Source: an uncultured Lachnospiraceae bacterium
GTDB taxonomy: Bacteria; Bacillota_A; Clostridia; Lachnospirales; Lachnospiraceae
Assembly: GCA_905200565.1 (NCBI GenBank)
Contig: CAJKKX010000094.1
Location: 1 to 7,837, forward strand
Length of the DNA: 7,837 nucleotides
Reading direction: 5' to 3'
Shown: piece after piece, positions 1 through 5,381 of the stretch
Layout: every line of letters starts with the position of its first letter
Numbering within the stretch: the first letter of the stretch is position 1
Program-made: the position numbers and the translations under genes
Notes under the pieces: generated by a model
Database searches by the model: none
The model's input: the letters and a program-made list of their open reading frames with translations, nothing else
What the model was told of the DNA's origin: nothing

Positions 1-73
1 CGTTTGCGTGAGATACGTTTCCACCCGGCCTGCGTACGGAAGGAATGCCACCTCCCCCGCCAAACCAGAATTT
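1..73. repeat. Left copy of a dispersed, probably palindromic repeat
   Basis: Bases 13-73 match the reverse complement of 7778-7837 with about 56 of 61 positions identical. The differences are four substitutions and one C missing from a C-run. Bases 2-9 read GTTTGCGT, which also occurs at 7798-7805 in the same plus-strand orientation although the rest of the repeat is inverted. That is expected if the complete element is a long hairpin and the window starts inside it. The corresponding pairing arm at 44-51 (ATGCCACC) is degenerate relative to ACGCAAAC in the other copy. No transposase lies beside it. It could be a MITE or REP-like element; the family is not recognised. Confidence 0.8.
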
Positions 74-97
74 CCACACAGTGCAAAAATACGAATG

Positions 98-111
98 CAA
101 ACTTTTGTTCG
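98..111 (-). promoter_or_regulatory. Upstream LexA-like box (box 1)
   Basis: On the minus strand this reads CGAACAAAAGTTTG, one mismatch from the Firmicutes SOS consensus CGAACRNRYGTTYG. Its centre is 33 bp upstream of box 2, about three helical turns. A further GAAC half-site at 115-118 forms a GTTC-GAAA-GAAC palindrome with its edge. It probably acts as an auxiliary operator for the repair operon. Assignment is by consensus only. Confidence 0.6.
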
Positions 112-118
112 AAAGAAC

Positions 119-147
119 TTGCATTTGAACCGAACATATGTTACAAT
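119..147 (+). promoter_or_regulatory. Sigma-A promoter of the DNA-repair operon
   Basis: The -35 element is TTGCAT (119-124) and the -10 is TACAAT (142-147), separated by 17 bp. The -10 is a 5/6 match; the -35 keeps only the TTG core. The predicted start of transcription is near 154, which puts the GTG start codon at 187 after a short leader. The spacer is almost filled by LexA-like box 2 and the predicted start lies in box 3, an arrangement expected of a repressible SOS promoter. Confidence 0.7.
131..144 (+). promoter_or_regulatory. Core LexA (SOS) box between -35 and -10 (box 2)
   Basis: CGAACATATGTTAC has the Gram-positive LexA/DinR core GAAC-N4-GTT with the ATAT spacer common in Bacillus SOS boxes; only the distal half-site base departs from the symmetric CGAACATATGTTCG. 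It overlaps the first three bases of the -10 hexamer, so bound repressor would block RNA polymerase. This is the best of the three boxes here and the main reason to predict DNA-damage induction. Confidence 0.75.
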
Positions 148-153
148 AAAAAT

Positions 154-167
154 CAAACAAATGTTCT
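154..167 (-). promoter_or_regulatory. Downstream LexA-like box (box 3)
   Basis: On the minus strand this reads AGAACATTTGTTTG, about two mismatches from CGAACRNRYGTTYG and carrying the GAAC-N4-GTTT form reported for clostridial LexA sites. It covers the predicted transcription start. It is the weakest of the three boxes alone, but its spacing of 23 bp from the centre of box 2 supports a clustered operator. Confidence 0.5.
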
Positions 168-170
168 AAA

Positions 171-180
171 AAAGGCGGTG
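171..180 (+). promoter_or_regulatory. Ribosome binding site that decides a GTG start
   Basis: AAAGGCGGTG is one base from the ideal AAAGGAGGTG and lies six bases before the GTG at 187. The in-frame ATG at 205 has only AGGA four bases upstream, so the GTG looks like the better initiation site. Confidence 0.6.
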
Positions 181-186
181 GGGCTT

Positions 187-1479
187 GTGAAAATACAGGA
201 AACGATGAGTATTTATGAAAAGCTGGACATTCTCTCAGATGCGGCGAAATATGACGTGGCGTGTACCTCCAGCGGAGTGACCAGGAAAGGCGACGGGAAG
301 AACATGGGAAACACACTGGCGAAGGGAATCTGCCACAGCTTCTCAGCGGACGGCAGATGTATTTCACTTCTGAAGATTCTGTTTACCAATGAGTGCGTTT
401 TTGATTGTAAATACTGCATCAACCGCCGCTCAAACGATGTGCCGAGAACCTCTTTTACGCCAGAGGAGGTCTGCACGCTCACGATGGAGTTTTACCGGCG
501 TAATTATATAGAAGGTCTGTTTTTAAGCTCCGGGATTTTGCGTAATCCTACGTACACGATGGAGCTTTTATACCAGACGCTGTACAAACTGAGAAATGAG
601 TATCATTTTCAGGGATATATCCATGTGAAAGCCATACCGGGGGCGCCACAGGAGCTGATCGACCGAACCGGGCTTCTGGCAGACCGGATGAGCATCAATC
701 TGGAGCTTCCTACGGCAGAGAGCCTGAAAAAGCTGGCGCCCCATAAAAGCAGGCGGACGATTTTGACGCCCATGCGCCAGATTCAGAACCGGATGGAGGA
801 GAACAAACAGGAGCTGATGCTTTACAAACAGGCGCCCCGTTTCGTCCCAGCAGGACAGAGCACGCAGATGATTATTGGCGCGACGCCGGAAAATGATTTT
901 GAGATCGTGTCGGTGGCAGAGTCACTTTATCAGAAGTTTCAGTTAAAAAGGGTTTTTTATTCTGCGTTTGTCCAGGTAAATGAGGACTCGGATCTTCCGG
1001 CGCTCCCCAGAGGGCCGCCCCTTTTGCGGGAGCACCGTCTGTATCAGGCAGACTGGCTGATGCGGTTTTATGGCTTTCAGGCATCGGAGCTTTTAAGTGA
1101 AAAGCGGCCGAATTTTAATGTGTTTTTAGATCCCAAGTGCGACTGGGCGCTGTCCCACTTAGAGCAGTTTCCGGTGGAGGTGACGCGGGCAGATTATATG
1201 ACACTTCTTCGGGTTCCCGGAATCGGGGTGAAGTCGGCACAGAGGATTGTGAAAGCGAGAAGGTACGGGGGGTTAAGCTTTGGAGACCTGAAGAAAATGG
1301 GAGTGGTGTTAAAGCGGGCGCTGTACTTCATCACCTGTGCAGGAAAGATGATGTATCCGGTGAAGATTGAGGAGGATTATATCATGCGGAACCTGCTGAG
1401 TGTAAAAGAGAGGCTCCCCTTTGACCTGGAGCATTATCACCAGTTGAATCTGTTTGATGATTGCGGGGTGACAGGATAA
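187..1479 (+). CDS. Putative DNA modification/repair radical SAM protein (TIGR03916-like)
   Basis: The 430-residue product resembles the radical SAM family always found paired with a DUF4130 protein and thought to act in DNA repair or modification; its reaction is unknown. The radical SAM cluster motif is visible as NECVFDCKYC, with Cys70, Cys74 and Cys77 (CX3CX2C) able to bind a 4Fe-4S cluster and S-adenosylmethionine. A helix-hairpin-helix DNA-binding motif, VPGIGVKSA, lies at about 343-351. The C-terminus carries QLNLF (about 419-423), which resembles the sliding-clamp-binding pentapeptide. Full length fits the family (about 420). I chose GTG 187 because of its ribosome binding site; ATG 205 (424 residues) is the alternative. 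An upstream TTG at 4 would run through the repeat and the promoter and is rejected. Its stop codon directly abuts the next start, so the two genes are almost certainly cotranscribed and translationally coupled. LexA-like boxes upstream predict SOS induction. Soluble and cytoplasmic, with no membrane segment. Confidence 0.9.
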   Translation: MKIQETMSIYEKLDILSDAAKYDVACTSSGVTRKGDGKNMGNTLAKGICHSFSADGRCISLLKILFTNECVFDCKYCINRRSNDVPRTSFTPEEVCTLTMEFYRRNYIEGLFLSSGILRNPTYTMELLYQTLYKLRNEYHFQGYIHVKAIPGAPQELIDRTGLLADRMSINLELPTAESLKKLAPHKSRRTILTPMRQIQNRMEENKQELMLYKQAPRFVPAGQSTQMIIGATPENDFEIVSVAESLYQKFQLKRVFYSAFVQVNEDSDLPALPRGPPLLREHRLYQADWLMRFYGFQASELLSEKRPNFNVFLDPKCDWALSHLEQFPVEVTRADYMTLLRVPGIGVKSAQRIVKARRYGGLSFGDLKKMGVVLKRALYFITCAGKMMYPVKIEEDYIMRNLLSVKERLPFDLEHYHQLNLFDDCGVTG

Positions 1480-2250
1480 ATGACAGGGAAAACCATATTT
1501 TTATGCGAAAACAGTACAGACGGCATTTTTTCCGGGGTATATGACGCATGGGACAGCAGGCTGGGCCATGCGAACGTAAAGCTGGCGATTGGGGAGGGCG
1601 CTAATTTTGAACTGTTTGCCGATTACCGTGAGGTAAAACCGGATCAGGAAAAAGCAGAGAAGGTGGCGAATACCATCAGAAAGCGGTTGGGAAGTGAAGA
1701 TTACTACCACATTTATCAGGCGAGCCTGTCGCGGGAGAAAGAAAAGGCGGACAGCATCTATCGGACGGTAGCGGCCGGACTGTCGGGGCGCAGGATGGGG
1801 CCGGTGATGCAGAATCTTCAGAATCCTGACGTCTGCCGGGTCTTTGAGCTTTCCAGAACCACAGGAAACGAAGCGCACCGCTATTTTCAGTTCCTGCGTT
1901 TCCGGGAGCTGGAAAGCGGCGTGCTGTTTTCAGAGATCAGGCCGGAAAACGATATTCTCCCATTGATCGGGGAGCACTTTGCCGATCGTTTTCCGGGGGA
2001 ACACTTTCTGGTATATGATGAGACGCATCAGACTTTTCTTGTTCACGAGGCATATAAGCAGTGGGCGCTTGTGCTCGGAGAGGAGCTGAACCGGGAAGAA
2101 ACCCGGAAGATTTCGGAGAATGAGGTGAAGATGGGACAGCTCTGGAAAGGGTTCTGCCGTTCGATTGCCATAGAGGAGAGGAAGAATCTGAAGCTCCAGC
2201 AACAGTTTTTACCATTAAAATTCCGTGCATTTATGATAGAAATGCAGTGA
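1480..2250 (+). CDS. DUF4130 / TIGR03915-type DNA metabolism protein, partner of the radical SAM protein
   Basis: The 256-residue product matches the stand-alone Gram-positive form of the DUF4130 family. In many Proteobacteria the same domain is fused to a uracil-DNA glycosylase-like domain and encoded next to the radical SAM protein; here no glycosylase domain follows. Recognisable features are the N-terminal YDAWDSRLGHANVKL segment, the central RTTGNEAHRYFQFLRFRELE block (about 126-145), PHP-like EHFADRFPGEHFLVYDETH (about 166-184), and the basic ending QFLPLKFRAFMIEMQ. The biochemical role is unknown; the constant pairing suggests that both act on the same DNA lesion or modified base. The ATG follows the upstream TAA with no intervening base, so translation probably reinitiates, helped by the GGGGTGACAGG stretch at the end of the first gene. 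No clear intrinsic terminator follows. No catalytic residues can be assigned from sequence alone. Confidence 0.85.
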   Translation: MTGKTIFLCENSTDGIFSGVYDAWDSRLGHANVKLAIGEGANFELFADYREVKPDQEKAEKVANTIRKRLGSEDYYHIYQASLSREKEKADSIYRTVAAGLSGRRMGPVMQNLQNPDVCRVFELSRTTGNEAHRYFQFLRFRELESGVLFSEIRPENDILPLIGEHFADRFPGEHFLVYDETHQTFLVHEAYKQWALVLGEELNREETRKISENEVKMGQLWKGFCRSIAIEERKNLKLQQQFLPLKFRAFMIEMQ

Positions 2251-2408
2251 AAGGGCGGGAATTTCTTATCGTTTTTCAAAGAACTGGAAAGGATCGGGAA
2301 TTCGGTATTTAAAATAATCCACAAAAAGGAAGGTTTCCTTCAGAGGAAAATCATGGAGAATACCGAAGAACGGCAGGAAAAAGGACAAAATGTGCATTTC
2401 TGCCGGGA
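2251..2408. other. Intergenic region with nested inverted repeats
   Basis: A 9-bp perfect inverted repeat (TTCGGTATT at 2301-2309, AATACCGAA at 2359-2367) encloses two mutually exclusive small hairpins: AAGGAA-GGT-TTCCTT (2326-2340) and TTTCCT-TCAG-AGGAAA (2334-2349). None is followed by a T-run, so this is not a clear intrinsic terminator for the upstream operon, though it could protect or process the 3' end of that mRNA. I see no convincing gene here. Confidence 0.5.
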
Positions 2409-2437
2409 TTGACAAATAAAAAGCATGGTGGCATAAT
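2409..2437 (+). promoter_or_regulatory. Strong sigma-A promoter of the HPr-like gene
   Basis: A perfect -35 TTGACA (2409-2414) is followed after exactly 17 bp by CATAAT (2432-2437, 5/6). Transcription would start near 2444, leaving a leader of about 115 bases. This is the best match to the vegetative consensus in the window and suggests high constitutive expression. Confidence 0.8.
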
Positions 2438-2443
2438 GCAGGG

Positions 2444-2549
2444 AAGAAATGTCAGGCCGGATGCTTTGCCGCAGGGATGTGCGGCGGCAGAAGGAAGGAT
2501 ATTCCCGGGGCATTTTGTCCCTGTATCATGAGATTGATTTTCAGAAAGG
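2444..2549 (+). other. Structured 5' leader of the HPr-like mRNA
   Basis: Two hairpins can be drawn: GCCGCA-GGGATG-TGCGGC (2468-2485) and a six-pair stem at 2507-2512 with 2516-2521 that includes one G-U pair and a TTT loop. Neither is followed by a T-run and neither covers the ribosome binding site, so no riboswitch class or attenuator can be assigned. Confidence 0.4.
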
Positions 2550-2558
2550 ATGATAGCT

Positions 2559-2795
2559 ATGTCAGAGAGAACAGAAAAAAAGATTAAACTGACGCAGGTG
2601 GAAGAGGTGAAAGAGTTCGTCCATGCTGCTGAGAATTGTGACTTTGACATTGATGTTTCTTATAACAGGGTAATCATCGATGCAAAATCCATGTTAGGAG
2701 TTCTCAGTTTGGATTTGAACCACGATCTGACCGTGAAGTACGGCGGCAAAGATTTGCAATTTGAAAATGTGCTGAGTAAATATGAGACAGCTTAG
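2559..2795 (+). CDS. HPr-like protein lacking the catalytic histidine motif
   Basis: A 78-residue cytoplasmic protein with HPr fold signatures. The segment DAKSMLGVLSLDL (41-53) aligns with the HPr region around the regulatory serine (Ser46 in Bacillus HPr), here Ser44. The active-site motif G-[IL]-H-A-R-P, whose histidine accepts phosphate from PTS enzyme I, is absent: the corresponding region reads QVEEVKEFVHAAENCDFDIDV, and His22 does not sit in that motif. It therefore probably cannot carry phosphate in sugar transport. As with Bacillus Crh, which also lacks the histidine, it could act by serine phosphorylation or protein contacts, but no kinase or sugar gene is nearby. I chose ATG 2559 because AAAGGA (2545-2550) is eight bases upstream; ATG 2550 overlaps that site. 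The gene has its own promoter and terminator, so it is monocistronic. Slightly shorter than standard HPr (about 85-88). Confidence 0.8.
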   Translation: MSERTEKKIKLTQVEEVKEFVHAAENCDFDIDVSYNRVIIDAKSMLGVLSLDLNHDLTVKYGGKDLQFENVLSKYETA

Positions 2796-2815
2796 GTGAA
2801 AATAGACGATAAAGA

Positions 2816-2856
2816 AAGAGCCGGGGATACACAGTAGACTTGTATCCCCGGTTTTG
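2816..2856 (+). terminator. Intrinsic terminator after the HPr-like gene
   Basis: A perfect 11-bp stem, CCGGGGATACA (2821-2831) with TGTATCCCCGG (2841-2851), has a nine-base loop. An A-rich flank (AAAGAAAGAG) precedes it and TTTT follows. The stem can extend by A-U and G-U pairs into the flanks. It ends the HPr-like transcript 20-odd bases after the stop codon. Confidence 0.9.
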
Positions 2857-2868
2857 CTATACTATGAT
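2835..2868 (+). promoter_or_regulatory. Promoter elements for the helicase gene, overlapping the terminator
   Basis: Two overlapping solutions exist, each with a 17-bp spacer: TAGACT (2835-2840) with TATACT (2858-2863), and TTGTAT (2840-2845) with TATGAT (2863-2868). Both -10 elements are 5/6 matches and the -35 elements are weak. Predicted starts are about 2870-2875, just at the edge of the long hairpin. The -35 sits in the loop and right arm of the preceding terminator. Confidence 0.5.
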
Positions 2869-2873
2869 ACAAA

Positions 2874-2927
2874 GGTCTCAAAGTCATGCGTTTTCATGCT
2901 GGCATGAAAGCGTATGACCTTGAGACC
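2874..2927. repeat. Near-perfect 54-nt palindrome (25-bp stem, 4-base loop)
   Basis: Arms 2874-2898 and 2903-2927 pair over 25 positions with one A/C mismatch and two G-T wobbles, around a CTGG loop. The outer arm ends are GGTCTCAA and TTGAGACC. No T-run follows on the plus strand and only TTT on the minus strand, so it is not a good terminator. It could form the very 5' end of the helicase mRNA, or be a dispersed extragenic palindrome. Compensating wobbles fit selection for RNA pairing but do not prove it. Confidence 0.85.
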
Positions 2928-2987
2928 AAGAACACATGAGAAAGGAGCCCGAAGGGGCGGATTTCTATTTTATAAAGAAGGAACAAT

Positions 2988-5369
2988 ATGGAAGAAATCA
3001 GGATTTCTGTCCGGAATCTGGTAGAGTTTATCCTGCAAAGCGGCGATATTGACAACCGGAAGGGCGGCATGGCGGATAAGGAGGCCATGCAGATCGGCAG
3101 CAGGCTTCACCGGAAGATACAGGGGCAGATGGGAGCGGATTACACGGCGGAGGTGTTTCTGCGGCACAGGACAGAGTGTGGAAAATATGCCATTGTCGTG
3201 GAGGGACGGGCCGATGGAATTCAGACAAATGAAAAGGGAACGCTGGTCGATGAGATCAAGGGCATTTACCGAAGCCTGGAGCTTTTGACAGAGCCTGTGC
3301 CAATACATCTGGCACAGGCCAAGTGCTATGCCTGTATTTACGCGCGGCAAAAGGGACTGAAAAATATCTGTGTGCAGATGACTTACTGTAATCTGGAAAC
3401 AGAGGAAATCAGGCGGTTTCAGACGGACTATACTCTTTTGGAGCTGGAGGAATGGTTTGGGAAACTTTTGGAGGAATATCAAAAGTGGTGTGACTATCAG
3501 GTTGCATGGCGGGAAAAAAGGACGGCTTCGATAAAGAAAATGGTATTTCCGTTTGCCTACCGGGAAGGGCAAAAAGAGCTGGCGGCAGGCGTATACCGTA
3601 CGATTTTCCATAAGAAGAATCTTTTTATCCAGGCCCCTACGGGCGTGGGAAAAACCATTTCCACCGTGTTTCCGTCTGTAAAGGCAGTAGGAGAAGGGCT
3701 GGGCGAAAAGATTTTCTATCTGACGGCAAAAACGATTACCCGCACGGTGGCGGAGGAGGCGTTTGCACTGCTGAAAAGGCGGGGCCTTTCCTATAAGGTC
3801 GTGACCCTGACGGCAAAAGAGAAGATATGCGCCTGCGAAGAGATGGTCTGCAATCCGGACGCCTGTCCCTATGCGAAGGGACATTTTGACAGAATCAACG
3901 ACGCTGTGTATGAGATGGTGACGGAGCAGGAGGATTTCTCAAGGGAAGCTCTGCTCCGTCAGAGTGAAAAATGGCAGGTCTGTCCTTTTGAATTGTCCCT
4001 GGACGTCTCAAACTGGGTGGACGCCGTGATCTGTGATTATAATTATGTGTTTGACCCCAGGGCACATCTGAAACGGTATTTCGGAGACAGCGTGAAGGGC
4101 AGTTATCTTTTTCTGATCGACGAGGCGCATAATCTGGTGGAACGGGGAAGGAAGATGTTCAGCGCCGCTTTGTTCAAAGAGGATTTTCTGGAGGTGAAAC
4201 AGGCTATAAAGCCCTATAGCCGAAAGCTTGAGCGGCAGCTTGAGAGATGCAATCGTCAGATGCTGGAATGGAAGCGGGAATGTCCTGTGTATCAGATGCT
4301 TCCGGATGTGCATGCGTTCTATACGATGTTGCTGAATCTGAGCGGGGAACTGGAAAATTTTCTGGAGGACTGTCCGCAGGGGGAAGTGCGGGAAAAGGTG
4401 GTGGATCTGTTTTTTGCGGTGCGTACCTTTTTGGATACCTGCGACAGAATGGATGACCATTATGTGATCTATACAGAAATGCAGGCGGATGGACGTTTTA
4501 TGGTGAAGCTTTTCTGTGTCGACCCTTCGGCGAATTTGCAGCAATGTCTGGAGAAAGGAAACAGCGCGGTGTTCTTCTCGGCTACGCTTCTTCCCGTGCA
4601 GTACTATATTCATCTGCTGGGAGAAGACAGGGAACCCTATACGATGTATGCGAAATCACCGTTTCACATGGAAAAGAAGCTTGTACTCGTAGGAACGGAT
4701 GTGAGCAGCCTTTACGCCAGACGGGGTTATCCGGAGTACCGCCGCATGGCAGCCTATATTCAGAACATGATCCGGCAAAAAAAAGGAAATTATCTGATCT
4801 TTTTCCCTTCCTATAAGATGATGCGTGACGTGGCGGAATGCTTTGAGGAAATCAATCAGGGCGAAACGGAGCTTCTTTTGCAGAGCAGCGGCATGAGAGA
4901 GAAGGAAAAAGAGGAATTTCTTGCAGCATTTGAGGGAGAAAGGGAAAAGAGCCTGGCGGGGTTTGGCGTGATGGGCGGTATTTTTGGCGAGGGAATTGAT
5001 TTGAAGCATGACCGTCTGATCGGAGCCGTCATCGTGGGAACCGGACTGCCTCAGGTTTGCAATGAACGGGAGATTTTGAAAAATTATTATGATAAGCGGG
5101 GGGAGGACGGGTTTGCTTACGCCTATCTCTATCCTGGCATGAATAAGGTTCTACAGTCGGCAGGAAGGGTCATCCGTACGGATGAGGATGAAGGCGTCAT
5201 TTTGCTTTTGGACGAGAGGTTTGCCAGACGGCAGTATCTGGAGCTGTTTCCAAGAGAATGGGCGGATTATACGTTCTGCACGCAGAGGACGGCGCAGGAG
5301 AAGATACGGAAATTCTGGAAAGAGCGTCAGGCGGCACGCGATAAACGCAGGGTTGACCGGGACGCCTGA
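2988..5369 (+). CDS. PD-(D/E)XK nuclease-DinG/XPD-type helicase fusion
   Basis: A 793-residue superfamily 2 DNA helicase with an N-terminal RecB/Cas4-like nuclease domain. The nuclease residues are present in order: His41 (SRLHRK), Asp76 (GRAD), Glu89-x-Lys91 (VDEIKG) and Gln110-x3-Tyr114 (QAKCY). The motor has Walker A APTGVGKT (216-223), DEAH (378-381), SAT (531-533) and motif VI QSAGRVIR (723-730). An iron-sulfur domain like that of XPD and DinG is indicated by Cys281, Cys288, Cys293 and Cys332 (Cys283 is an extra cysteine), lying between Walker A and DEAH as the family requires. It probably unwinds 5'-3' and cuts DNA in repair or replication restart; polarity is inferred from the family. 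The start ATG follows AAGGAA (2978-2983). It is transcribed from promoter elements at 2835-2868; no LexA box is visible. It resembles the nuclease-helicases common in Lachnospiraceae rather than CRISPR-associated CasDinG, since no cas gene or array is near. Confidence 0.9.
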   Translation: MEEIRISVRNLVEFILQSGDIDNRKGGMADKEAMQIGSRLHRKIQGQMGADYTAEVFLRHRTECGKYAIVVEGRADGIQTNEKGTLVDEIKGIYRSLELLTEPVPIHLAQAKCYACIYARQKGLKNICVQMTYCNLETEEIRRFQTDYTLLELEEWFGKLLEEYQKWCDYQVAWREKRTASIKKMVFPFAYREGQKELAAGVYRTIFHKKNLFIQAPTGVGKTISTVFPSVKAVGEGLGEKIFYLTAKTITRTVAEEAFALLKRRGLSYKVVTLTAKEKICACEEMVCNPDACPYAKGHFDRINDAVYEMVTEQEDFSREALLRQSEKWQVCPFELSLDVSNWVDAVICDYNYVFDPRAHLKRYFGDSVKGSYLFLIDEAHNLVERGRKMFSAALFKEDFLEVKQAIKPYSRKLERQLERCNRQMLEWKRECPVYQMLPDVHAFYTMLLNLSGELENFLEDCPQGEVREKVVDLFFAVRTFLDTCDRMDDHYVIYTEMQADGRFMVKLFCVDPSANLQQCLEKGNSAVFFSATLLPVQYYIHLLGEDREPYTMYAKSPFHMEKKLVLVGTDVSSLYARRGYPEYRRMAAYIQNMIRQKKGNYLIFFPSYKMMRDVAECFEEINQGETELLLQSSGMREKEKEEFLAAFEGEREKSLAGFGVMGGIFGEGIDLKHDRLIGAVIVGTGLPQVCNEREILKNYYDKRGEDGFAYAYLYPGMNKVLQSAGRVIRTDEDEGVILLLDERFARRQYLELFPREWADYTFCTQRTAQEKIRKFWKERQAARDKRRVDRDA

Positions 5370-5381
5370 TTAGGCTATACT
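5353..5381 (+). promoter_or_regulatory. feoB: feoB promoter inside the helicase 3' end
   Basis: TTGACC (5353-5358) and TATACT (5376-5381) are each 5/6 matches at the ideal 17-bp spacing; the -35 lies within the last codons of the helicase gene. Transcription would start near 5388, about 38 bases before the start codon. With no terminator between the genes, read-through from the helicase is also possible. Confidence 0.75.

Noticed and set aside
4..186. N-terminal extension of the radical SAM gene from TTG at 4
   Set aside because: The extension would run through the end repeat, the promoter, the LexA-like boxes and the ribosome binding site, and its residues resemble no family N-terminus.
2353..2412. 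Possible 19-codon small ORF, ATG at 2353, with AGAGGA five bases upstream
   Set aside because: The reading frame is short, has no recognisable sequence, overlaps the nested inverted repeats and ends on the -35 of the next promoter; nothing but the ribosome-site match supports it.
2550..2558. ATG at 2550 as start of the HPr-like gene
   Set aside because: It lies at the edge of the AAAGGA ribosome binding site; the ATG at 2559 has the right spacing and a family-like N-terminus.
2941..2960. Small GCCC-GAAG-GGGC hairpin before the helicase ribosome binding site
   Set aside because: The stem is four pairs, has no following T-run, and leaves the ribosome binding site free; it is too weak to call a regulatory element.
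2970..3884. 304-codon open frame on the minus strand inside the helicase gene
   Set aside because: It is antisense to the conserved helicase nuclease and Walker A regions, has no family resemblance and is a by-product of the biased codon use on the other strand.
2988..5369. CRISPR type IV (CasDinG) interpretation of the nuclease-helicase
   Set aside because: No cas gene, spacer array or plasmid signal is in the window, and the neighbours are housekeeping genes.
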